From assembly GCA_963921935.1 (NCBI GenBank), contig OY998175.1:175371262-175435261 (forward strand): a stretch of DNA of 64,000 nucleotides, in the 5' to 3' direction. This document shows, piece after piece, positions 9,115 through 20,560 of the stretch (position 1 is its first letter; the number at the start of each line of letters is the position of its first letter). The notes beneath the pieces were generated by a model, which was not told the DNA's origin, did no database searches, and saw only the letters and a program-made list of their open reading frames with translations. The stretch comes from Galeruca laticollis. Its lineage: Eukaryota; Arthropoda; Insecta; Coleoptera; Chrysomelidae. A program made the translations under genes and the position numbers.

Positions 9115-12100
9115 CTATACAACAACTTTTGGTGGGGCAGCTGGGGCAAATGGTTCATCAGGATCCTGTCCTCTGTATATACCGTAAGTCCAAGGTTTGA
9201 ATTCCCATGGCATCTGATTCTCTATAGCAGTTAAATTTACACCCAAATCTTCCAAAGTAGGGATTTCACTCTGCACATCATCTGACAAATGTTCTCTCTC
9301 GATTTTTTCCCAATGCAAATGTCCTATTGGCCAATTCACTGACAATTTTTCCGTTAAGGTTACTCTTAATTGGAATAATGGATCCCAACGCATGTCGTAA
9401 CGTTTATAACCCCATTCGTCATCTTTACGCATAATACGATAGAAGTAATCTACCAATTCTGATAGTAAATAACGTTTAGGACTAAAAAAATTCAAATTGT
9501 AACTTGTTACAAACCAGTTTAAAAGGCAAAGATACTAAACATGGTGCAGTTTATAATTTTCATCAAAAGGTAAAGCGTGTAAGAAATATCAACTCAAAAT
9601 TTATGAGCAATGTGAAGTTTGAAAGAACAAATATTCAGAAGAAAACCAAAACTTAGATAACAATTACAGAAATGAAATATGTAATAGCATTAAAATTCTG
9701 AGTAATGCAAAGTTAGTACCTGAAAATTTGGCAAGCAAAAACAAAATTTTATATTATTGCAGGTAAATTCAACTGATTCTAATTAAAATATTAAATTGAC
9801 ACATACTATAATATATTTGAGATAGAATAAAGTTTTGTTTAAAAAATTATTCTTCAAATTATCATTAAACCTTAAAACAGCTTCTATCATAAATAAATAT
9901 ATTACTGCATTGATCATGAATTTTTGAATGTTAATGGAAGAACTATTTACAATCGAAAATCTGATATTAACTGAATAGAATCATGAGAACTAATGTAATT
10001 ATTTATATTAATAACTAATAAAGATTATACATACCCAACAGCTTGATAAATCTTTCCTACTGAATCAGAATCTTTGAGAGCATTCATAATACCTTGTGCA
10101 ACATCACTAACGTAAACTGGTTGTTTTTCAGTGTATTCACCTTTATTCCACAATGGAAAATATTGTCCCGTCCTTCTCCACGCATGAGCATAATACCTAT
10201 TTTTTAAAATAAATTATTGTTACATAATATGTAGTGATGAATGAATGAACTCATAGTTACCGAAAAACAGAATATTGATTTATGAAAGTGATGTGGAAAA
10301 TTTTCAATTCAATGTTTAAAACATATAACAATATAAGTGTACACCCTTATTACAGGGTTAATTTTTAACTAAGTTTTAATTCATTACAAGTATTTATATG
10401 TTTTTAACAATTTCATCTATTGATGCAGAACAAGTGCACAATTTTATGTTTTTAGTCACCTGTAGTAACTTTTTTGTGACAACTGCTTTGATAATGGCCT
10501 AGTGGCTGAAAGCGCTTAGCTGAATTTTATAATAAACTGTACACTTGTACTCGTAGTTTCATTCATTTAATTCTGAAAGTGAGGAAAGTGGTACAGACAA
10601 ATGACCTGGAAGACAACTTGTTCTTTCTAGGAAAAGTCAAAAGTATCTAATGGATTAAGCTTCCTCGATCCAAGATGCAATGTACTGAGCTACATAATAT
10701 TGTCACACTTCTTCCAGGAGTAATACATGAAACACGGGAAGCTAAATCGACTATAGAATGATGGAGTTACATTTTCTCTGATAAATGCTAAAAAAAAATG
10801 TTGAACACACCAACCAATACATTCGTCTAGAAGTTAGCCCAAGTTTTCAAAGAGAAAGTGAGGCAAACGAGACATACCTGTCTCAACTAAAGGCTTTCTA
10901 TATATTGCTGGAACTTTGCATGCTAATAAACTTATGCTCGAGGATCTCTGGATTACAGACGGGCACAGGGTTAGAAACATTTCGGCTGGTTATGAGTCTT
11001 GATAGGTTTAAGTTTCTTTTCAGGTGTCTGCATTTCAATGACCGCAACACAAGACCTGAAAGGAAGGCTGTTGACAACATAGTGGCAATTTGTAATCTTT
11101 TCGTAGATTTTGTCTACAATTGCAAATATAGCTATTAACTGGGAAACAATGTACCTATAGATGAAAAACTTTAAGCATTTCGAGGGCCTAATACAGAATC
11201 AAAATGTATGCCATGTGTGATCCTGTGACATTATAGACTCACAACTTAGAAATATATTGTCGAAAGCAACCTGAAGGACCCTATCAGATCAGCAATAGAC
11301 CAACAGATGTTGTTAAAAGATTGGAATAAATAATATATAGTACAGGGCGGAACATAACTGCTTTTAATTGGTTCTCAGGTATACAGCTAGTCACACACTT
11401 AAAAAAAATAGGTTGGTCATATGTTGGGAACAATAAAAAATAATTATCAGCCGATTTACTAAATGTGAAGAGCCGGCATCTATAGTGAAGCATGTTTGGG
11501 GGAAGATTGTACAATTTATTATTTTCTTTATTCCAAAGAAAAAAGTTGTTACATCTTTTTAACATTAGAATGATGCTATAGACCAGCGTTTCTTAATCTG
11601 TGGTCCGTGGGCCAGTGGGGGTATATGTATGGGGGTACACAGTCTCATCTATGGACCATTTAACAATACTAAATAAATGCCACCAAAAGTCTGGTCTCTT
11701 AGCACAGCAAACATGCACCAGCGAGCAGTGTCCAGGACGTCTTGTTAGTTGCAAAAAGTGGTAAGCCTTATATGAATGCTGAAGATTTGATTTTGCTGTG
11801 TGCTAAAATTATGGTTTCTGCTATGTTGGGAGACAAAGCTTCAAAAGAATTGGACATTATATCATTATTCAACAGTACAGTTAACAACAGAATTGATGAA
11901 TGTCAGGAAATGTTAAGGATCTGTTTATTGCTTGCATATGTTCGTTACCAACACAATGACAGTATAAGTGAGGATTTTTTATTCTTTATGTGTCTGCCTT
12001 CGCATACTACAGGTGGAGCAATATTTGAAGTACTGAACAAGTTTATGTCCACTCCTTTTTCAGGGGCATGTAAAGAAGATGAATCCATCTTTTATCTGAC

Positions 12101-15040
12101 ATCATTGCTAGATTCATAGAGATGCATTATCTGCTAAAAATATGCTAGAAAATTAAAAAAAAATGTTAGATGAAACAGTGCAGGTAGTGAATTTTATTGA
12201 AGCTAGGCCTCTAAATACCCAGTAAAATTTGTGAAGGAATGGAAAGGATTTAGAACCTGTTGTTATTGCATGCTGAATTGCATTGTGGTAAAGTTGTGTC
12301 ACCTACTGAGTGATGGGATCAGAGTGTTCTTTTTGAAGAATCCTGTAGGTGGCGTCAATGAAAATGCTGATCATTGCAATGAATTTTGATAGCAGCATAT
12401 TTAGCTGATATATTTAGTTCCTGAATGGTCTAAACTTGGGTCTTCAAGGGAGAGCTAACAACAACATCTTCCAAGTTGAAGATAAAATGGAAATAATGTT
12501 ATACAACATTGACCTTTGGACTACTCATACAATTAAAAAAAACTATGTTCACTTTTCTACACTGTCAGCGTTTTTAGAATCCTTTGGTGGAGCAACGTTG
12601 CCAATACAGGTACAGGACGCAATGATTAAACACATCCTTGTTTTAAGGTATTCGCTTAGGGATTATTTTCCAGTACCAGAAAAAAAAATTGGATAGTAGA
12701 CCCGTTCAACACAGATGTTACTGATATCACTGGCTTGACAACAGTACAGAAAGATCAATTATTAGAAATATCCTTTGGTTATAAGGAAATATCAGAAGCA
12801 CTGAAATATTGACTGCTTTACTCAACTAAATACCTCTGTGAAAAGTCATTCTCTGCTCTAGTATATACTAAAAACAAATACAGATTACAATTACAAGTGG
12901 AATCAGATTTGAGATTACAGCTTAGTAGTAACATCAACCCAAATATACCCAATTTAGTTGCAAAAAGGCAACACTGCCCTTCACATTATTATATTTTTTA
13001 TGAAAAAGTATTTTTTTATATTCGTAGTAAAATAAATGGACTGAATGTTTCTTATTAAGGGGGTCCTTGAAATAGTGCTTATTTTTTAAGTGGACTGAAA
13101 AAGATTAAGAAAGGCTGCTATAGATGAAACGTCGAGAATTTGTGAAACCAGAGATCATCACGTTTTATAATAAAAACAAGTCAGGTGTCGATGTTGTTGA
13201 AAAACTTTGCAGATCCTACAATGTTGCTAGAAACAACCGCTATTGGCCGATGGTTGTATTCTTTTCTATGCTGAACATTGCAGGCATTAATGCCCAAGTT
13301 ATTTCTATCGGCAATGTGCAGGGAAACGTGCGACGCTAAACATTTCTTCAAAAGCTCAGTCATGAATTTACACTATATCATCTTCAAAGAAAAAGTCTGG
13401 GTACACAGGGCTTACTTACTAGCTGTAAGTCTTAGAAGATTTACACAACTTGATGAGTAAGCTGGACCATCAAGAGAAAATATAGCAGCTTCAACAGAAT
13501 GTTGTCTCTGATTTTTGTGTTTTACATTATGAGTAACAAGATTGACCAAAACTACCTACAAAAAAGTAAGCGATCCCTTTGTAGCCAAGATACAGCTCCG
13601 GTGTGTACTGAATGTTATCCTAAGCTTCACGAATTAGATGTAGATTCTAAGATAGCTAAGTCAATGACATAATAATTATTTAAAAGATTTTTTTTATTTT
13701 ACTGTTTTTCTTTATAAAAATCAGGTTATGTTATGAATACAAGTGAAATTATTGTTTTGACTTAGCTGCAAAATAAAATATAAAGTTGCTTTTTATAAGT
13801 TCCTTAAATTTGAGGTTTTTGAAAATCATACATTACTTAAATTATAATTATTTTATTTCTTATTTTTAATAAATAATTTTTAGATTTAAAAAATATAACC
13901 CACAGAAAAACTCCACTGATTTTAAGGACACATCAAGTTTTAGTAGAACGTATCAGTTTGATATATTGCTACATATTTTCCTTACAATAAGGTTGCAACC
14001 GACGGTGAATTAAACTAGTTTAATGCTGTCAAATTCGATGGTACATACATATCAACTGTTCAAGCTAAACAAGTTTAACACACTAATGTGCATTAAATAA
14101 CCATTTGATTAATCTACTTTGCTATTTACCTAACAAATCTATCCTCTTGCCCATATATATCAGCTGGCCTGAATATTGTTGCTTCAGGAAATTCTTCTAA
14201 AACTGCTTCTTCTCCCTTCGCTTTACTCTTCAGAAATTTCGAACCTCCCTTCACAAGTCCTACCTAAAAATATGTAAACTCTAATACATAATACTAATGT
14301 GAATAACTAACCTCGACCTCTTCCATTTAAGTTTACCTGATTGGGCTTTTCATCAGCATTTAAAGAAGAAAAATGAATAAATCTTTCAACGCCAGCTTTT
14401 TTGGCTAATCTGGCTAGTCTTCGGGCACCTTCAACATGAACATCATCAAATTTAAAATTTCTTGTTTCCCAATCTCTTCCCACCAAGTTTATTACCACGT
14501 TAGAATATTTTATGCACTTTTGAATGCTCTCTTCATCTCTTAAATGGTAGGGATGGAAATATACTTGACCTAAGTCACCAACCACTTTTAAGCGAAAAGG
14601 TTCATAGTTATCTCCTCTGTATGGAATAATGAGCTAGAAAAAATTCGGGAATGATCAATTTAGTTCTGTTACTTAACTTATATTAGCTTCACACACCTGT
14701 GAACCTGTTTTGCCAAGTTTATTGCATACATATCTTCCCAAAAACCCAGTAGCTCCAAAAACTGTTGCTACTATGCCGTTAAAACTGGACCTACCTCCTG
14801 TACCCCGTTTTAAGCTGGCTAAATTATAAACGCGATCATCGGTACTGTAGTCATTTTTATGGATATAAGCTACAGCAAATCCTCCAGGCTGTTTCTCTGG
14901 AATAAAAGATAGAGGTTAGGTTATGTAATATTAAATATAACACAAATCAAGTAAATATACAACGATAATGTTGTTTTATTTGCTGATAATGTGTTGTTCT
15001 TACTTATCAATTTAGAACCAGTAGAAATTACTACAGCCAT
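9115..15040 (-). CDS. NDUFA9: NADH dehydrogenase (ubiquinone) 1 alpha subcomplex subunit 9, complete, six coding exons
   Basis: This is the 39 kDa accessory subunit of mitochondrial complex I, an atypical short-chain dehydrogenase fold that binds NADPH and sits on the matrix arm. Exons on the minus strand: 15040-15004, 14896-14697, 14633-14337, 14263-14130, 10196-10035 and 9481-9115 (stop). All introns are GT-AG and the phases join correctly to 399 codons, giving 398 aa, close to the usual ~380-415. Diagnostic segments: the dinucleotide-binding loop FGATGFLGRYV in exon 2; VVINLVGRDWETRNF and FIHFSSLNADEKPNQ in exon 3; ATIFRPADIYGQEDRF in exon 4; YYAHAWRRTGQYFPLWNKG and QPVYVSDVAQGI in exon 5; and PWEFKPWTYGIYRGQDPDEP near the C-terminus. 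No stops or frameshifts. The N-terminus is basic and hydroxylated, as expected for mitochondrial import. Intron 4 is 3.9 kb because of transposon insertions. Confidence 0.96.
11584..13117 (+). mobile_element. hAT element nested in the piggyBac remnant
   Basis: The terminal inverted repeats are CAGCGTTTCTTAATCT (11584-11599) and its near-perfect inverse ending at 13117 (15 of 16 matches). They are flanked by 8-bp target duplications, ctatagac (11576-11583) and ctatagat (13118-13125), seven of eight identical. The 5' end also has the 'TGTGGTCCGTGGGCC' string common in hAT elements. The enclosed transposase is decayed. Confidence 0.88.
11742..13000 (+). pseudogene. hAT transposase remnant (ZBED5/SCAND3-like type)
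   Basis: Decayed transposase reading frames. 11742-12119 contains 'KPYMNAEDLILLCAKIMVSAMLGDKASKEL' and a stretch ending in 'LPSHTTGGAIFEVLNKFMS', the pattern of the central region of ZBED5/SCAND3-type hAT proteins. 12436-12696 contains 'ANNNIFQVEDKMEIM' and 'FSTLSAFLESFGGATLPIQVQDAMIKHI'. About 12830-12960, in another frame, reads 'LCEKSFSALVYTKNKYR', the C-terminal dimerisation region. Multiple stops and frameshifts separate these pieces, so it is not functional. Confidence 0.75.
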
Positions 15041-15382
15041 CCTTTATTTTTTAAATATCAAAATCCTACTATCACTATTTGACAGTGACAGTTACAATCC
15101 TATCACAGAACACGGAATAATGCAGAGTCGAGGTGCATCCTCAATCAATCTGGGCTAAGTTCGAGATTATCGCACTAGTGTGAAATTAACTTATTTTTGT
15201 TTCCGAGAACTCATAAGTGTCTTCTAGTTGTCTACTTACCTACTGTCCGAGAACTCGTTAGTGCATCACTCGAGCCATAGATAAGAGAATATTTGACTCG
15301 TGCGTCGCTAAAATTACACCAGTCCCGACTCGGTTAAAAATCGCACCTGTCAGTTTGGTTGTCATATGATCTGTGATTTTGT
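15041..15382 (-). promoter_or_regulatory. NDUFA9 5' UTR and presumed promoter
   Basis: This is the 340 bp between the NDUFA9 start codon and the next mobile element. It is less AT-rich than its surroundings. No TATA box is evident on the minus strand at a sensible distance. The promoter role is inferred only from position. Confidence 0.4.
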
Positions 15383-15862
15383 CAATAGGTACGTTCTTTT
15401 TGACTGAGTTCTCAGTTAATCTCAGCTCACATCAGTAATGTGAGCGTTCTTTTTGTTTTACTCACTTTAAGTGAGCTGAGATTTTTCCTCCCCCTTCACC
15501 GATGCTGAATGTGTTGTAAGGGGGTATCAGTTGGAATTGAGTCGGAAATAAAGTGGAGGGGATGAAGAAATATATGATTTGCTTGGTTTATATGTAGTTT
15601 TAACCAAGGTTATCTAAGGTTTTAACCATTGACATATAATTAATAAACACACATAATCTATTTTTATTTTGTTACAGATTATGGATACATAAATTAGCAT
15701 TATTAGATGCTGATACGAATCTGTCGTAAAGTTTAAATCTATCAACAGATGGCGCGCTTCAATTGAGATGTCGTTCTTTTTGGTGCTTACTCACATCACT
15801 TTATCTCAGATCACCTTAACTGAAATGATCAGAGATCTCAGTCAAAAAGAACGCACCTATTG
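15383..15862. mobile_element. MITE with 26-bp terminal inverted repeats
   Basis: The left end reads CAATAGGTACGTTCTTTTTG and continues ACTGAG. The right end is its inverse with one mismatch (25 of 26). The motif CGTTCTTTTTG recurs inside at about 15444 and 15773, and several short GTGAGC/TCTCAG palindromes make the interior strongly foldable. No coding capacity. No clear target duplication could be fixed, so the superfamily is open. Confidence 0.75.
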
Positions 15863-16803
15863 AGAATATTGAGATGTATGAATGTTTATTAAGAGGGGCC
15901 TCACGTTTTAGGAACCTGAAAACAGTTGGCACCCGTGATTTGCAACAAAATTTAGGTCATTTTGTACACAACAAATCTAAAGAACGCAGGGAAACTAAGT
16001 GTTGAAATTTTAACACAATATAACTTGGACCTTTGTCTTGGGGATCAGGTATTTTGGTTGAGTGGTTGAGTTGAGTATTGCTATAAAAAATATATAAGCC
16101 ATTAAGTGATGGTGTGATTTTGACAGTTTTGACAATTTGTGGTCACCAATCTGGACACCAAAACCTGATCCCCAAAAGGAAGACTAGAGAATTCGATTCT
16201 GAAAATATGAAATTTCTAATAATTGTATTTTTTGAGATTTGTTGTGCGAAAATTTTTGCAAACGAACATCTTTTTACTTTAGTTCAACCGCTCCACCGTC
16301 GTGGTGCATGGCGGTGTATAGAAAAATATAGAACTATGACAGAAGACGACGGTCAATTCATAGACAAATAATAATATAACTTTCTCTATGGTTCAAATGC
16401 TGTTGTCATATGTTTTGTGTTCATAAAAATTTTAAAAATATCCTAAATTTATAGTTTAGTGTGTATTGTATTTGTAAAGGCGGGTTTATACAACATTTAC
16501 ATAGTCATAATCATAATCACAGTCACAATCATAAGAGTTGAACTAACTATTTCTTATGGGTCCGTTTATACAATTGTCATAATCACAATCATAAGCATAA
16601 TTTTACTGACCTTGAAGTTCCCAACTTTTAACTTTTATGATTATGATTATGACGAGAATTGAAGTGCGCATGCGTCGAACCCGACAGACGACCATAGAAA
16701 AAGTATATATAATGGAAACTCGCTATATATACTTTTTCTATGCAGGCGACATTGACAGAGGGGGCGTTTCCATTACAGAATGCATTTTGTTGGCCGTTTT
16801 TTC

Positions 16804-18887
16804 ACGAGACCCTAAATCGTCCACGCCGATCCTCGCTCTGCGCATGCCTACGTTTAAAGCATGGTTTTAAAATTCGCGGGTATCAACGGAATTAAAACTC
16901 ACTTTAGTACATTGGTACATATAATATTTGTACTATTATGTGAATAATAAAATAAAACTGTTTTTTTTGTTCAATGATAGTCATTTATTCCGCTATTGGA
17001 TGATGTAACACTTTCTTCAACCACGAGCGTAGTCATAATGAGAACAAGTCAGTAAAGTGTGTATGTCCGAATATCATACATATCTTTATGTTCGATTCGA
17101 GATAAATAATTATTATATAAAAATATTAGAATATTTGACATTTCTAAATTATTTTTCAATTACACAATAATGGTGCTATAATTTGCAAACATTTTGCAAA
17201 AAAAGAAAACCATTTCGGTAGCTGTATAAAAATGACAATCTTGTGTACTTTTTCCACTTTGATACTGGTCCGATCTTAGCATAAGCACAGGGAATTACGC
17301 GTTAATTTCATACTTAATTTTGCATTAAATTGTCTAGTTGATGAAAATTTTTTGTTTCATTTCTTCAAAAAATGCTTCTCAGTACTCGAAAAACTCATCG
17401 GACTCCGCAAATGCATCGTCCGATGATTTCTTTTTCTTAACTCGAAAACATAGTTTTTGACCTTATGGAGCGAATAACTATTAGATATAGGGTTTCTAGA
17501 GCATTTTTTAACTTGAGCCTGTCTATCGCAAGGGTTCCTGATGCACTGCAGCCAGTTAGGGCTTATTATACTTGGGACTTCTAGAGCACATGCTTCATTT
17601 GATATTCTATTGTCACAAATTTACCAAGTCTATTTATACGAAAGTTCTTTCAATTCTTCAAATAAATAATGAATATAAAACGTGTTCTCATCTGAATTTA
17701 AAGATATTGTGTAAAAAGCTAGAGAACAGCTTATTTGCTGCTTGAAACTTCATGTTGACAAGCCGTCCATATTTTTTATTATGGACTAGACCATAAAGGA
17801 GCACTTATGTCCGTAAAATAGTCCATTAGGTAGGCAGTTATAATTAAGTTGAATATAAAAATAAATTATTACTTTATTATATACAGTAAAAATAACAAAA
17901 TATATAATTGATACATATGATCATTATAAGCAGAGGTGGAAATAAACAAATCTGGTCTATCAACCAGAGCTTTACCAATGCTGGAAACCTCTTTATTTGA
18001 TGGCTTCTGGGAAGTGGATTTTCTGTGGTCCCGCTTTTTTTTTGTGGATGAAAATCGTGGTTGCGGAGAAATGATCCTTTTCTGTTTCTTTTTACCTGTA
18101 TGCATATCTGTCGTTGTAGCTTTTAATGACGAATCATATTTTGGAAGTACAGACAAACTGTTTATTACATTTAAATGGTAGTGAATCTGCTGAATAATAT
18201 CACCATCAAGTCTTTTTAAATCTACAGTATTCAATTTAGAAAAAGTAGCATCTATAATGTTTTTCAGATTGACATCGGTGTTTGAAATATTTTCACTTTC
18301 ATCCAATGTTGAAAGAAAACTGATGTTTTCTTCTACTTTTTTTGGAGCGTAGTCGGATTTTTATTCACCACTAAATTTATTCAGTTTTATAAAATGAATG
18401 TGCTTGGAGATTGTTTGATTATTTTTTTTTTAGTCAGAACAAGAACATGAAAACATGTGAATACAAATGTTGCAACTAGAACAAAATATTTCACAGCATC
18501 TTGTATCACAGAGCAGTTGCACCACAGATACTGATCCTGCTTCATTAAAAACATTCCAGGATGAGTGGTTACCACTGTCTTTTACTATGTAGTTCAACTT
18601 CAAAGTCATTTCCAAAGCTTTGTTGTGTCTCTCAAATATGTCTCACACTTTGATCATATGAGGCATGTTTAGACTTTAGATTATGGATATTTCGCATATG
18701 TCTATTTGGGTTTGATTGAGAAATATCCCATCGCATCCGTGTATAACGCACATCACCGGCATTTTATTTATTTATTTGCTAATACGCCAATCAGTAATAT
18801 ACAACAAGAGGCAAGAGGTTATCATTTTATTTACACTATATTGACATGCGCAAAGAGAGGATCGGTGAGGACGATTTAGGGTCTCGT
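16804..18887 (-). mobile_element. MULE-like transposon nested inside the Harbinger-like MITE
   Basis: Inverted ends of about 45 bp begin ACGAGACCCTAAATCGTCC (16804) and end in the inverse at 18887, continuing with conserved GATCCTC and TGCGCATG blocks. They are flanked by the direct repeat GTTTTTTC (16796-16803 and 18888-18895). The interior encodes a broken SWIM zinc finger and its C-terminal tail on the minus strand, consistent with Mutator-like transposases. The catalytic core is not recognisable, so the element is probably internally deleted. Confidence 0.7.
17869..18620 (-). pseudogene. SWIM zinc-finger C-terminal part of a MULE-like transposase, broken
   Basis: The upper part (18615-18430) reads 'LKLNYIVKDSGNHSSWNVFN' and then a Cys-rich CCEIF...CIHMFSCSCSD segment. 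A shifted frame just downstream gives KHIHFIK. Together these are the CxC...(C)xH layout of a SWIM finger as found beside MULE transposases. The lower ORF (18306-17869, 145 aa, open further upstream to about 18360) is the acidic-to-basic tail with 'QPRFSSTKKKR' and 'QKPSNKEVSSIGKAL'. The same tail type recurs at 60843-60938. Frame breaks exclude a functional protein. Confidence 0.6.
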
Positions 18888-18920
18888 GTTTTTTCAGGTT
18901 TTGTTGTGATTCATTGTTTA

Positions 18921-18966
18921 TACCATACACGTGTATTATATTTACCATACACGTGTATTATATTTG
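18921..18966. repeat. Tandem duplication of a 23-bp unit
   Basis: Two adjacent copies of a unit beginning 'taccatacacgtgtattata', lying in the right arm of the Harbinger-like MITE. The unit contains the palindrome ACACGTGT. Confidence 0.75.
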
Positions 18967-19659
18967 TATCATACTCTGTTGATTTTTGTGTAGAACTGGT
19001 TTTGAAAGATTAAATTGAATTGATTTTTGGTCATACGCGGTTGTTATTCGAGGGAAATATACAAAAGCTATCAAAAACAGAAATGACCATAGATAACCTT
19101 CATGAAATGACGTTTGACCACTGGTTTGACGTTTGTTTCACTTATCTATGGCTGTAGGCTACCTTGATTTATATGAATCTTATGCTTATGACTGTGACTA
19201 TTAAAGTTGTATAAACGCCTTTTAGAATTGTGATTGTGATTATGTTTATGATTCTGACTGTGATTATGACTATGTAAATGTTGTATAAACCCGCCTTAAG
19301 TGATTATAATTAAGTAATTTTCATGCTAAATAAGTGAATTTGTGCTTGGTAAATATTATTTATATTTACTCCACAAGATTGTGTTTAGTGTAGCCCAGAC
19401 AAAAAATAATCCACAAACATTTTTAGCTGTCGCTAGCGATTCCGCAAGTGCATTATATTTATTGATCCGCATATCAGGGCCTTTTGGTTTCTCCAAGAAC
19501 CTGTACACTGCCACAGCCTTCTGAGTTAGTGAAAAAAACTACATTGATAATAGTATTAATTGCTTTCTACTAATTCAACAAAATAGACATTTCTTTATTC
19601 TATTCAAAAAGTAACACAATATGTAATCTTTTATTTTCAAAATGCAGGAATAAAAATGT

Positions 19660-20560
19660 TATATATTTTTTATCTTCAATTTTTCCAGGTTATGTATTGA
19701 AATGTTATACTTTTTGCATTTTCCTCCAGTTTGTAATAAACGGACATGCCTGTTTTTCCATTGACTCTTCTCAATTATTCAAGTGAATGATAGCAAAAGT
19801 GTTTTCTTTTCTTGAAAACAAAATCAAATCAATTATGCAATATGTTTGTTTAATAGTATTACAAATTTGAAGTACAGAGAAAGTAAGTAGGAAGTTTTTA
19901 TATTTATTATAATACAGAATGTTGGCTTTTCCACTGACCCCTCTTAATAATTCAAATGAATAATAGCAAAGAAATGCCAATTAATTAGGTAAACTATAAA
20001 AATGTTTATTATAGCAATAAACAGACATGTCCGCTTTTTCATTGACCCTTATTAATTATTCAAAAAAATTAAAGGACAAATTGGTGTATGTTTTTATTGA
20101 AAAGAAACAAATAAAAAATATTTTATAAAAATATCAATAAAATTATTATTACAAATTTAATGTATTTGTCTTCATATTTATTAATACATGGCAACTGAAG
20201 TTCATCTTCTTCTCTACCATTTCTCTTCATAACAAAAATAAAATAAAAAGTTTATAAAAATATCCATTTTTTACGATTCTATACTCACAAAGGGGTGGTG
20301 ACCCCCCATCCACATTGAAGTCTGGATCCACATAGTTACAAAGACTGAAAAAATATACATTAAATATTTTCTTTAAATAAATAATATTTTTACTTACAAA
20401 ATTATTTTTCCCCCAATTCAGCAAAAGTATACAAGTAATCCATTTTATCTTGGAATCCATATTACAAATTTGATATACATAAGTACTGAATACATTTTCT
20501 TTATTTTTATGCATACATGGCAACTGAGCTGCATTTTCTTTTTTCTTAATCCTCAGGCAA
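19660..20560 (-). other. Distal exon-like modules of the repeat-borne gene, copy 1
   Basis: Minus-strand modules that also occur in copy 2 (32040-32950) with the reading frame kept: (i) three related segments near 19690-19770, 19905-19950 and 20010-20060, the first reading 'VNGKTGMSVYYKLEEN'; (ii) two segments near 20490-20545 and 20165-20230 sharing a 'QLPC' core ('ENAAQLPCMHK', 'EEDELQLPCINKYEDK'); (iii) 20398 to about 20460, reading 'MDYLYTFAELG', with donor gtaagt; (iv) 20289-20344, reading 'CNYVDPDFNVDGGSPPL', with acceptor ttttttcag and donor gtgagt. Modules iii and iv join in phase. Some units now contain stops or small indels. No known family recognised. Confidence 0.45.

Larger units (their letters stand above)
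10600..13690 (+). pseudogene. piggyBac-like transposase, broken, split by a hAT element
   Basis: These are fragments of a DDE_Tnp_1_7 (piggyBac family) transposase inside NDUFA9 intron 4, opposite in orientation to the host gene. The piece at 10785-11138 has the conserved MSLDRFKFLFRCLHFND-type segment followed by residues for a long helix. 11284-11570 reads on the plus strand, with stops, as the 'TGRNITAFNWFSGI...LKKIGWSYVG' region. After the hAT insertion, 13124-13339 carries 'KSGVDVVEKLCRSYNVARNN', which holds the third catalytic Asp region. 13560-13668 carries the C-terminal Cys-rich finger (CSQDTAPVCTECYP-like, in shifted frame). Many stops and frameshifts. No confident TTAA-flanked ends found. 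Confidence 0.8.
16478..19296. mobile_element. PIF/Harbinger-like MITE containing a nested MULE
   Basis: Terminal inverted repeats of about 36 bp start AGGCGGGTTTATACAACATT and end in the inverse at 19296. They are flanked by TAA (16475-16477 and 19297-19299), the TWA target duplication typical of PIF/Harbinger. The uninterrupted sibling repeat at 31700 shows the empty site. Next to both ends are subterminal runs of ATAATCAC/ACAATCAT repeats. The left half has a perfect 19-bp-arm palindrome at 16693-16742. Without the nested MULE the element would be only about 730 bp and non-coding. Confidence 0.82.
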
